Shown one piece after another: positions 55,445-64,000 of a stretch of 64,000 nt of DNA. A program made the translations under genes and the position numbers. This stretch comes from Rheum nobile (taxonomy: Eukaryota > Streptophyta > Magnoliopsida > Caryophyllales > Polygonaceae). Below the pieces are notes generated by a model. The model worked only from the letters and a program-made list of their open reading frames with translations, did not search any database and was not told the origin of the DNA. Numbering within the stretch: the stretch's first letter is position 1; the number at the start of each line of letters is the position of its first letter. Where the stretch lies: positions 248,001-312,000 of the forward strand of contig WOAB01000568.1 in assembly GCA_027886185.1 (NCBI GenBank). The letters are read 5' to 3'.

Positions 55445-56824
55445 ACAAACAACTAAACACCGAACTATGTCAAGGGTTAGAGGAATCCAAATTACTCACA
55501 AGTGTTTCACTCGTGTGTATTACTCACACTCTCTTCAATCCAAGGCAAACCTTGTAGGGCAATCGGTTGGAAAGACCAATAACTTCACGTGAGTCGAATA
55601 ATCTAGACAACACTCAACAACCAAGATAAATTCTATGCAATTGAAGTGTGATGATGATTCGGCAAGGTTCAAACAAGGCACTATAAATCTGAGATGTAGT
55701 GCAACCGAGATAACACAAAAGAAATTCGGAAAAGAAGACTCAAAGACTCAATAAATAAACCTTACAAGAATGTAAATGCAAGGAAACTAATGAGACTCAA
55801 AGCTATTTAACTCAAGAAGACCACAATGCACGAATGAAAATGCAATGCAAATGGTGGACAAGACTCAATCAAATTTCAGAACTCAAAGAGGACAAGTTGT
55901 TACCTTTGGTTCGCCTTGGCTTGTGCTAGTGGAGGCGGAAGAATGGTTATATGGATCGGTGGTGAAGATGTAGGGGATAGGCACAAGGAAAGGTGAACGA
56001 GGGCGGATTAGGGTTTCCGGCGGCGGCGAGGCAGGCGTGGCGCGGGCAGAGGCGGCGCGGCGCGACACTTGAGGCGTCGGCACCCTTAGCTTATCCTTGG
56101 AGAACTTACAACTTTGGACTAAAATACTTAGCCTAAGTATTAATGAAATACAAAGACTTATACTAAGGTAAAAATGAAATGAAATAAAATGCAAGCTCGT
56201 CCTTCTTTTTTTTTTGACGAAATGATTTTTTTTTGACTTTTTCTGATATTCTTTTCTTTCTTGTCTTTTTTTTTTGAATTAAATTCGAAATTTGAAATAC
56301 AACTGAATTCGGAAATAATAAAAATGAATAAAAGAAAGAGATAAGCTCTAGAGAGAGTTGTTGCCTTGATTTTAGGGGAGTGGGCGCCGGATCTTGTGGT
56401 ATTCCTCTTTGACGCGCCTCAAATGTAGGAGATTGAGGCTAGAGAGGATCTGCACGTTGAGGAGAGAGGCCGCAAGTGTAGGGACTCCTTGTTGATGCAC
56501 TTTGGAGAACACGTCGGCTGTGGTTTGATGGAGAACGTGGGCCTTGTGATGGAGATAAGGGACGGTTAGGTTGTAGTGGTGGTGATGTTGGCCGGAGCTA
56601 GTGTCTCCGGTTAGGCGGAGGTGATTTTGTGGTGGTGATGATGAGGCCGTTCCGATCTCCACAACACAAGCACAAATTAAACACAAAGCAAACAACTAGA
56701 AGACTCAAACAAAGAAAGAACAAAGGAAAAACAGATTCGGCTATGATGGAACACAAAACTGAAGACTCAAGACACAAACCGAAGATGAACTCGGCAAAGG
56801 AATGGTATTGGCACCAAAACGCAG
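55445..56824 (-). other. 1.4-kb untranslated leader of the CRM element
   Basis: This is the region between primer site and gag ATG. It has poly-T/A stretches (56204-56280) and short GC-rich parts (56000-56080, 56360-56640). No motif-bearing frame is seen; small open frames here are not supported. It probably carries packaging signals. Confidence 0.6.
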
Positions 56825-56839
56825 CTCTGATACCAATTT
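56825..56839 (-). other. primer binding site (initiator tRNA-Met) of the CRM element
   Basis: The minus strand reads AAATTGGTATCAGAGC; TGGTATCAGAGC is the standard site, three bases inside the LTR end. Confidence 0.92.
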
Positions 56840-57572
56840 GATACGGGGTAAGCCGTAATTGGCCCGATCTTGATGCACAACGTCTCTAAGAAGCAAGAAA
56901 CACAAATCAAAGTGAGTATGGCGGAAGTGAAAAGAAGAAATGAACAAGTGAATGAGAAGAAACCAAGAACCCGGATTAGAAACCCTTGGCTACGAAAGAA
57001 CCAAGAACAACTAAACCTAAAGTTGTTGACCACGCCTCCTACAACTTCACACAAAGGAGGACGAATCCTCAAGAGCACGAAGAGGATGCTTTGTGACGTC
57101 TTTGATTCTCAACTCGAAAGGAATTGATCTTCGCAACACGACCAAGGCTAACTCAGATTGAACAAACACGAAACTCTCTCTTTGGGAAGTTTCTAATTCA
57201 GAAATTGTATTCTCAATAAAGTGTTTGTTGCCGAAAATGGCAATTACAAAAGCCTTAAATACTTCCTAAGTGAGCCGGCCCAAAAACACTAAAACAAGCT
57301 AAACCGAGTAATAAAACAAAACAAACCGAGTCTAATAATATCCAAACACACACGGCTAAAACCTTACTAAAAATAGACAAGGAAGGTGCACACAAGCCAT
57401 GCACTCAACCAAGCTAAGTGTGAACCATGGTCAAAGAGAATGACCTAGGCGTAGCCGATACAACCTCCTCTGGAACTTGTTGTGCAAGTGTGGCTAGCTC
57501 ATCTTGGAGACGACGAGCTTGGATCCTAGTCATGGGACCGATGGTGGTTGAGGTGTGGATGGTCCTCCATCA
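56840..57572 (-). repeat. 5' LTR of the CRM element (733 bp)
   Basis: It differs from 49770-50504 at about six sites, including loss of a G in ACCGGATGG. It is flanked by CTTTA at 57573. Confidence 0.95.
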
Positions 57573-57577
57573 CTTTA

Positions 57578-57684
57578 TGTTATAGACTGGCTGGTTTGCT
57601 TGCTTCTCGTTGTTGCTATGTGGCCTTTGATTTCTTTGCCTACGAGTATAGAATGTTTGATTGTCGGTCCACATACGCGTGCAC
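57578..57684. other. 107-bp host spacer between two Ty3 elements
   Basis: A short unassigned stretch that continues the DNA of 49322-49769 beyond the CRM insertion. No feature seen. Confidence 0.6.
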
Positions 57685-58830
57685 TGTAATACCCCCCCAA
57701 ATATATATCCTTGAAATGTATTTTACGCCAGTGGCCTCGGACTTCACATCCGAAGCCACCCCAGGCTTAACCCGTTTATATAAATCATAAAACAACAGTT
57801 ATAATACAAAATATCATAACTTTTGATTAAAGCAAATGTTTTGGAATTACATCCATGATTCAAAATACATAATCAAATATATTACAGCGAAAGTCTTAAT
57901 ACATAAAGGACACAAGGGTCTTGATCTAAACGATTACCCGCCAAGGAATCTCAACCTGGTAAAACTCTTCAAAATTCCAACTGCCATCATTGTCGTTTCT
58001 AGCCTTTATCGAAACTGTAGTTTATCTGATGTGCCGTATGAGACGGATGACACCAGCCAACCATGCAAGAGAATATAACCGGTTGGTTAGTCTAATGAAA
58101 GACTATGCAAGGGTAAAACAGAAAGGTTCTAAATAGTCGTATTATGTTAGACTCATCGTTTCTCGAATAAAAGTCGATGACGATAGTCAACCACCATACT
58201 CCTACTGAAATAAACGAAAAGGTATGATCAAGAGAAAGGACTCTGAAAGAATGAGTCTTAAGTAAACATATGAAGAGAAGACTCCAAAAGGTTGAGTCTT
58301 ATCGGAAAGTATGACAATGTTTGGGAACATTAAAGTTTCACGCAAACGTTTAAAAGCGACTTGACTATTTGGGTCCATGACCAACCTCACCGCATAATGC
58401 GAATTCAGATTCGGAAGGAGGACTTACTCTAATCGAAGCCCAGATGAGTTTTCACGTTGTACTTCTCGCCCAAGGTTCATTAATTATGTGCACTAAAGCA
58501 CTTATCTTATTTAATTCCAAAACGTACATTTTACGTTATAAGCTTTTAAGATCTCTTCACAAGAGATATCAGATCTCCTCACAAGAGATATCAAAGGGAA
58601 TACATCCTAGGGAATACATCCCAAATGGCGGCACCAGTTGTGTGCACATACCCTGAGTAAGGGTAAGGTCATGACCGAAGATACTAGGGAATATCCTCCT
58701 AGCACCATTATCAAGAAACCACTAAACCTCGCAAGGTACATAGTGTTCCTACGAATACTCGTTCTAACTAAACAGTTAAAACATAAGAGCAATAATTCAC
58801 ATCAAAGCCATTGAGGCCAATAACAGATAT

Positions 58831-58945
58831 AATAGCATTGTTTCTAGCAATATATACAACCTATTATAATATCTGTATTTCAATCATATATATATATATA
58901 TAATAGCGTTGTTTCTAGCAATATATACAACCTATTATAATATCT
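58831..58945. repeat. 44-bp direct repeat (period 71) inside the LTR
   Basis: The unit AATAGC(A/G)TTGTTTCTAGC through ACAACCTATTATAATATCT occurs at 58831-58874 and 58902-58945, separated by a TA-rich spacer. The related LTRs have a single copy. Confidence 0.85.
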
Positions 58946-59538
58946 CTTTTTAAATCACATACAGTTATCAAAACTGTTCCCAGACGAAAACAATATTCAT
59001 CCCAAATTAATTAACAGTTAAACAATTGATAATTAATATAAATATGGAATGATAAGCAAGAGCGAACCGCCACTTGCCTTAGATTTAGACGAAGCTCGAG
59101 ACGACAGGTTTTCGGGTCCGAAACGAGGAAAAACTCAGATTATGATTTCCTACGGAACGACCCATAACGAAACCCTAAATTAGATTCGACAATAAATAGT
59201 ACGAATCTAAAGAAAAACGAACGAAATCGAAGGAACGAAAGTCCGAAACGAGATCACAAAGCCCAAGCCACAACCACACATGCCCAAGCCCACCGCGGGT
59301 GCGGCGACGACGACGACGACGACGACAACTCATCGGGGAAGACGATGGGGGCTCGACTCGTGGTGGCTCCGACTTCTGGATTCCCTGGACCACCCAAGCA
59401 CCACCTTGAGAGCACCTTCTCTTCCTTTAGTAGCTCCGGCAACGACCTTGAAGAACTCTGGTGAAAGCTTGCAACTCCAGCAATAATGGAACGAGAGAGA
59501 GAGATTGGAGAGAGAGAGATTGGAGCTGTCTTCCTCCC

Positions 59539-59545
59539 TTTTATA
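59539..59545 (-). promoter_or_regulatory. TATA box of the third chromovirus LTR
   Basis: The minus strand reads CTATAAAAGGG, followed by GAGGAAGACAGCTCC and a GAGAGAGA-rich leader, matching the arrangement in the first chromovirus LTR. Confidence 0.6.
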
Positions 59546-60018
59546 GGCCAAGCAAGGAGCCCAGCTGGCACCTCCCCACTGCCTCAAAGCCGACCGAAAC
59601 GGCATGCAGCTTAGGCGACGTTCGGCAGAGCAGAAAAGAAATCATGACGGCGCGGGTACGGTGGGTCTCACCGCGGGGTACGGTGGCGACCAATTCCTGA
59701 CCACTGGGTACGGTGGGTATGACCGCGGGTGCGGTCAAGGCAATTTTTGTGCCTTTTGCCCATTCTTTGACCGATAAGCCCACTTTTGACCGGGAAGAAT
59801 TACGGTATGGGTTTTAACTCCGGGTTAAATATATTCGTACCCGAAAAATTATTCTAAACCCCAAAAATACGTCGAATGTATTTTATTCCACTCAAGGAAT
59901 TATTACGGAGATCAAGTATTTAACAGAAAGTCTGAACTTCTCTGAAAATAATTTGACTATAATACGAGTGTTTGGAAAACTTACCAAAATACTCTTTACT
60001 AAAATAAGGGGTATTACA

Positions 60019-60125
60019 TCACCTCCCCCTTATAAAAAAGTTTTGACCCCGAAACTTGGCAGAATAAACCAAAGAAAAGTGAGGCGTTACCACACTACCC
60101 CCTTAAAAAGGTTTCGACCCCGAAA
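60019..60125 (-). repeat. polypurine tract and duplicated pol/LTR junction (period about 77)
   Basis: The minus strand has AAGGGGGAGGTGA next to the LTR (60019-60031). The short block around it (CCCCTTA...AAA...GACCCCGAAACT on plus) occurs at about 60025-60056 and again at 60100-60127, so the end of pol and the primer region were tandemly duplicated. Confidence 0.65.
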
Positions 60126-62655
60126 CTAGGCCAAAAATAGCTCTGGAAAACGTCTAAGCATATCCGCCTCCGTTTCCCAGGTTTCCCAAGTAACTTCTTC
60201 AGTTCCTGACTTGGACCACAAAATCCATACCAATGGTACCACCTTGTTCCGTAACTGCTTCTCACGGCTTTCGAGAATACGCACCGGTATCTCCTCGTAG
60301 GTACCATTTGTCTGAATCTCGATGTCGTCATAACTCAGCACATGAGACTCATCTAGCATGTACTTCCTCAACAAAGATACGTGAAACACGTTATGCACTG
60401 GATGTGCCGATGGCGGCAATGCCAAACGATACGCTAGAGACCCCACTCTATCAGGGATCTCAAACGGTCCCACGTAGCGAGGGTTAAGCTTCCCACGCTT
60501 ACCAAACCTAAACACACGTTTGGATGGCGACACTTTGACAAACACTTTGTCACCAACCTCAAACTCAACATTTCTGCGCTTCAGATCTGCATAAGACTTT
60601 TGTCGACTCTGAGCTGTCAACATCCTTTGTCTTATCAAAGCAATGTCCGAGGCAGTCCTTTCGACTAACTCCGGTCCGAGCAGAACCTTGTCGGCATTTT
60701 CATCCCAACAAATCGGAGATCTGCACCTTCGACCGTAGAAAGCCTCGAATGGAGCCATCTTTATGGTAGCATGCCAACTGTTGTTATATGTGAACTCAAT
60801 CAGACTCAGACTGTTCTCCCAGCTAGTCGGACGATCGAGTGTATAAGCTCTTAGCATATCTTCCAAGGTCTGGATGGTCCTCTCAGACTGTCCATCTGTC
60901 TGAGGATGAAACGCATTGCTGAATCTCAACTCGGTTCCCATGGCCTTATGTAGTTCTTTCCAGAATCTTGACATGAATCGGCCATCACGATCCGATACAA
61001 TGGTCTTTGGAGTACCATGCAAACGGATGATCTCGTGTAAAAACACTTCTGATAACTTCTGGGTTCCCCATGTTGACTTGATAGCCACGAAATGAGCACT
61101 CTTTGTGAGCCTGTCAATGATTACCCATATAGCATCTTTCTGGCTTTGAGTCTTTGGCAGCCCAGTGACGAAATCCATAGCAATATCTTCTCATTTCCAT
61201 TCTGGAACTGGAAGAGGTAGCAACTCACCACTTGGTCTACGATGTTCTATCTTGACCTTCTGACAAGTCAAGCATTTCGCCACAAACTCTGCTACATCCC
61301 ACTTCATGTTGGGCTACCAGAACTTCTTCCTGAGGTCCTTGTACATCTTGCTAGAGCCTGGATGTACATAATAAGCTGATGAATGGGCCTCTTTCATCAC
61401 CAACTGGCGAAGACCATCAACGTCATGCACACAGATCCGGTTCTGAAACCAGATTGATCCATCTTCCTGAATCACGAAACCGAGAGGTTTCCCGTCTATC
61501 ACTTCACTGCTTAGCTTCACCAAGACTACATCATCAACTTGTCTCTCCCTGATTTGATCAAGTAGCGTGGCCTGAATCTCTAGCATACTCAGATATCCTC
61601 TACGCTGATCGTACAAGACTTCAATGTCACACAACCCTTGGTTTAGCTTGGTCTGAGTAGTGAGTAAAGCCACTACAGTCTCGTGCGGCGTCTTCCGGCT
61701 CAATGCATCGGCTACTACATTAGCCTTGCCCGGATGATACAGCAATTCGATGTCGTAGTCTTTGAGTAGCTCTAACCAGCGACGTTGTCTCATATTTAGC
61801 TCCTTCTGAGTGAATATATATTTGAGACTCTTGTGATCGGTGAAGACTTGATACCTTACACCATAGAGATAGTGTCTCCAAATCTTCAGCGCAAAAACTA
61901 CAGCTGCTAGTTCTAGATCATGCGTCGGATAGTTTGCCTCATAAGTCTTCAATTGTCGGGATGCGTATCCAATAACCTTGCCTCTCTGCATCAGCACACA
62001 TCCCAAACCACTCTTCGAAGCATCACTATAGACCACATAACCATCATTCCCTTCCGGTAGCGCTAACACTGGTGCAGAGGTCAGACATTGCTTCAACTTC
62101 TGAAAACTGGCATCGCACTTGTCATCCCAGACAAACTTCTTATGGACTTTGCGGAGCAGACCGGTCATGGGTAGAGCGATCTTAGAGAATCCCTCCACGA
62201 ACCGTCTATAATAACCAGCGAGTCCTAGAAAACTGCGCACCTCCTTCACATTCTAAGGCCGCTTCCAATTGGCTACTGCTTCAATCTTCTGGGGATCAAC
62301 CATAACTCCATTCTCATTAATCACATGGCCTAAGAAAGCCACTTCCTTGATCCAAAAGTCACACTTAGACAACTTTGCATACAATTGATTTTGTCTAAGA
62401 ACTGACAAAGTGATCCGAAGATGTTCCTCGTGAGCTTCCTCACTCGGGGAATAAATTAAAATATCGTCGATGAAGACCACTACGAACTTATCCAAGTATT
62501 GGTGGAAACATTGATGCATCAGATCCATGAAGACTGATGGAGCATTGGTAAGTCCAAATAGCATGACTACGAACTCGTAGTGACCATATCTCGTCTGGAA
62601 TGCAGTCCTCGGAATATCCTCCTCACGAATCCTGAGCTGATGGTAACCAGACCTC
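60126..62655 (-). pseudogene. pol of the third chromovirus: RT (partial), RNase H, integrase, tail
   Basis: Reading minus from 62655: RT from SGYHQLRI through [20 protein letters not shown] (near 62490-62430) and [17 protein letters not shown] at about 62252 follows, then RNase H ([15 protein letters not shown] near 62030; [10 protein letters not shown]), the integrase finger with a TAG near 61312, a TGA at 61191-61193, the integrase core from ATG 61178 (MDFVTGLPK; IVSDRDGRF; SERTIQTLE) and the tail (ETWETEADMLRRFPELF) to 60126. There are no frameshifts. The FIDD and DDE residues are kept. Three stops and the CACTA interruption inactivate it. Confidence 0.92.
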
Positions 62656-62677
62656 CACTACTAGAAAAAACATTTTT

Positions 62678-62957
62678 TAGCCCGTGATTATTTAGCCCGA
62701 ATCCTAATTATCCGTGATATAAAGTCCTGATACATCAGAAGAAGTCGGGCTATTTAAGAAAGATAATATATTAGCTCGGACCGTTGTAGAGAAGCCCGGG
62801 CTAAAAACAAATTTATTTTAAAAGAGTCAAAACTTAATAGCCCGGGCGTGTTTTTTTTAGGAGTGTCCGGGCTATTTTGTCGCGTTATATATTAACCTAC
62901 ATTAAAATAAGCCAGTTACGAAACATCCTGGCTATTTTGTCCGGGCTATTTTGTCGT
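62678..62957. repeat. CACTA sub-terminal repeats
   Basis: TAGCCCG or its complement CGGGCTA occurs near 62678, 62693, 62746, 62793, 62838, 62867 and 62941, several as the palindrome AGCCCGGGCT. A longer phrase, GGCTATTTTGTC, occurs near 62869, 62929 and 62944. This matches sub-terminal binding arrays of plant CACTA elements. Confidence 0.8.
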
Positions 62958-63000
62958 AATTAACCACGTACCTTAAGTAAAAGCTTTTACTCCTTCAAAA

Positions 63001-63300
63001 TTCACTGGCGCCTAGCTCCTTCCGTCTCCTTCCCCGACCGGCGCCTCCTTCCCAGACTACACAACTCCACCGGCGCCTCCTTCCGTCTCCTTCCTCGTTC
63101 CCCGACTACACAGCTCCACCGGCGCTTCCTTTCCGACCCGTCCTTCCAGCCGTCGCGCTGCATCTCCGGCCCCTCCATCTCCTTGCTCGTTCGATCCGGC
63201 CCCTCCATCTCCTTCCTCGTTCGATCTGGTGACTCCATCTCCGACGACTCTAATTCCGGCGTCAATTACGGCGTGCTATCCACCCTAAGGTATGTCTCGA
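63001..63300 (+). other. GC-rich short-repeat leader and possible first exon of the CACTA element
   Basis: Imperfect repeats of ACTACACAxCTCCACCGGCGC and CATCTCCTTxCTCGTTCGATC make up a C-rich block. It ends at CCTAAGGTATGTC (near 63268-63280), a good splice donor. This looks like a 5' leader exon of a transposon gene or captured host gene. The following 700 bp is AT-rich and intron-like with no coding frame. Confidence 0.4.
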
Positions 63301-64000
63301 ACCATATAACCTCCCTGATTTGGATTTGTAGTTGTAAATTCAGAAATTGAAAAAGCCCTAAAACCCAAAATTGTGTGTTGTAAGTTGGTTCAAATTTTTT
63401 TTTGGTGTTGGACGACGAGGTACACGATTTTTTTTTGGTGTTTGCAATTCAATCAATTTAGGAATTAGGGATTCGAATCATGAAATCAATTTAGGGATTT
63501 GGATTAGGAATTGCTCGTGCCAAGATAGCTCTTAGAAATGCTCATGTGCTAGAGTAAGTTTACAGTGCCTTCTCACTATTTTACATTCAATATTTGCATA
63601 TTTATAGTCCATCATCATACCCAATTTCAGATTAGTATGTAGAATGTCTGTGAATCTTATCAGGGAATATATTCCTGAACTTTTCTAAGTCACGGCCTCA
63701 TTCTTGAATGATAGAAATGCAGGCTCCATGTTTAAAGCCTTTAATTCAGTCAAACTCTGTTAACTTTTTTAGCTTCTGGATATTGCTCATCCTTGCCCAA
63801 AAGCTAAAACATAAACTACAGGAACTCTTAGCTCATGTGATTAATTAATGGATTAGATTCTCTTTCTCTTTTATTGATTAGGTCAGATGGATCTTGAAAC
63901 CCTTCCACAATTATGATTTCTTATAGACCCTTGGAGTAATATATTCTATATTTCACATACATATTATATATAGCAGCCTCTTCCATTATTTGATGCTATT

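Larger units (their letters stand above)
49770..57572 (-). mobile_element. complete CRM-type chromovirus, apparently intact
   Basis: Its 733-735-bp LTRs differ at only about six sites. It has a standard primer site, a long leader, one uninterrupted gag-pol ORF of ~1,698 codons and a polypurine tract. The target duplication CTTTA is perfect (49765-49769; 57573-57577). Gag ([19 protein letters not shown]), protease ([12 protein letters not shown]) and the [10 protein letters not shown] tail fit the CRM lineage, which is enriched at plant centromeres. It is the only element here with a full set of open, motif-complete domains, so it may be active or only recently silenced. Confidence 0.95.
57685..60018 (-). 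repeat. 3' LTR of the third chromovirus (2,334 bp)
   Basis: On the minus strand it starts TGTAATACCCCTTATT and ends GGGGGGGTATTACA. Its length is within 5 bp of the LTR at 3274-5612. GC-rich words with CCGCGGGTGCGGTC and GGGTACGGTGG fill 59640-59740. TATAAAA is at 59539-59545 (minus). Confidence 0.93.
57685..62655 (-). mobile_element. third chromovirus, cut in RT by a CACTA element
   Basis: On the minus strand it has RT (from 62655), RNase H, integrase with tail, polypurine tract and a 2,334-bp LTR. It is closely related to the element at 1-5612: both integrase segments are 350 codons with the same start and share the TGA stop just before it. Upstream parts, if present, lie beyond the CACTA element outside the window. 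Confidence 0.93.
62656..64000 (+). mobile_element. CACTA (En/Spm) DNA transposon, one end
   Basis: CACTACTAGAAAAAAC at 62656 is the terminal CACTA start, placed abruptly in the middle of the chromovirus RT. It is followed by sub-terminal repeats of TAGCCCG/CGGGCTA in both orientations (62678-62957), as in CACTA elements, where transposase subunits bind. The rest of the window appears to be the element's interior; the other end is outside. No transposase domain is reached by 64000. Confidence 0.85.

Noticed and set aside
1..64000. CRISPR arrays, bacterial-style operons, phage or defence systems
   Set aside because: Intron structure, plant LTR families and base composition show plant nuclear DNA. 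The direct repeats lack the regular spacer pattern of CRISPR.

Overview
The window is plant nuclear DNA, most likely from a eudicot. The main evidence is one host gene with 17 short exons and GT-AG introns, surrounded by AT-rich spacer and nested plant-type LTR retrotransposons (Ty3 chromovirus, CRM and Tat-like; Ty1/copia Tork and Ale), a Helitron, foldback MITEs and one end of a CACTA transposon. There are no operons, rRNA, tRNA or CRISPR. Lineage names rest on motif recognition; I could not run a search. Layout: 1-5612 is the 3' part of a decayed chromovirus with a 2.3-kb LTR. 5613-7424 is AT-rich spacer with a 109-bp tandem repeat. 7425-8174 is an inverted fragment of the sugar-transporter gene found later at 44.2 kb. 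8173-13576 is a large non-autonomous LTR element without pol, sitting in a Tat-like gag-protease element (13577-16175, minus). 16398-21256 is a complete but mutated Tork-type copia element (minus; target duplication AAAGT). 21262-25942 is AT-rich spacer with a short Helitron and two MITEs. 25943-38430 is a second Tat-like gag-protease element (minus), split by a chromovirus at 27845-36843 that carries a perfect GAGAA target duplication. 39189-44085 is an Ale-type copia element (TAATA duplication) that landed about 85 bp upstream of the start codon of the transporter gene. 44175-49150 is an ERD6-like MFS sugar transporter: 17 exons and 477 codons, with consistent reading phase across every junction. 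Its last intron holds a sialyltransferase-like (GT29) gene fragment and the tail of another Ty3 element. 49770-57572 is a CRM-type chromovirus with an uninterrupted ~1,698-codon gag-pol ORF, nearly identical LTRs and a CTTTA duplication. 57685-62655 is a third chromovirus (minus), cut in reverse transcriptase by a CACTA element that runs off the window end. How the parts relate: the transporter is the only probably functional host gene. The elements form a layered history: Tat-like elements are old, the chromoviruses and copias are intermediate, and CRM is youngest. Only CRM looks able to supply a full set of retrotransposition proteins. Several elements (gag-protease Tat-like, pol-less LARD, deleted chromovirus) must have moved with proteins supplied in trans. 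The most interesting observations are: a transporter with an intact frame but substituted sugar-contacting residues; a relocated inverted transporter fragment with a 21-bp micro-inversion at its join; an identical premature stop in two separate chromovirus copies; a CRM ORF whose last ~52 codons lie inside the LTR; and GC-rich palindromic modules that vary between related LTRs.
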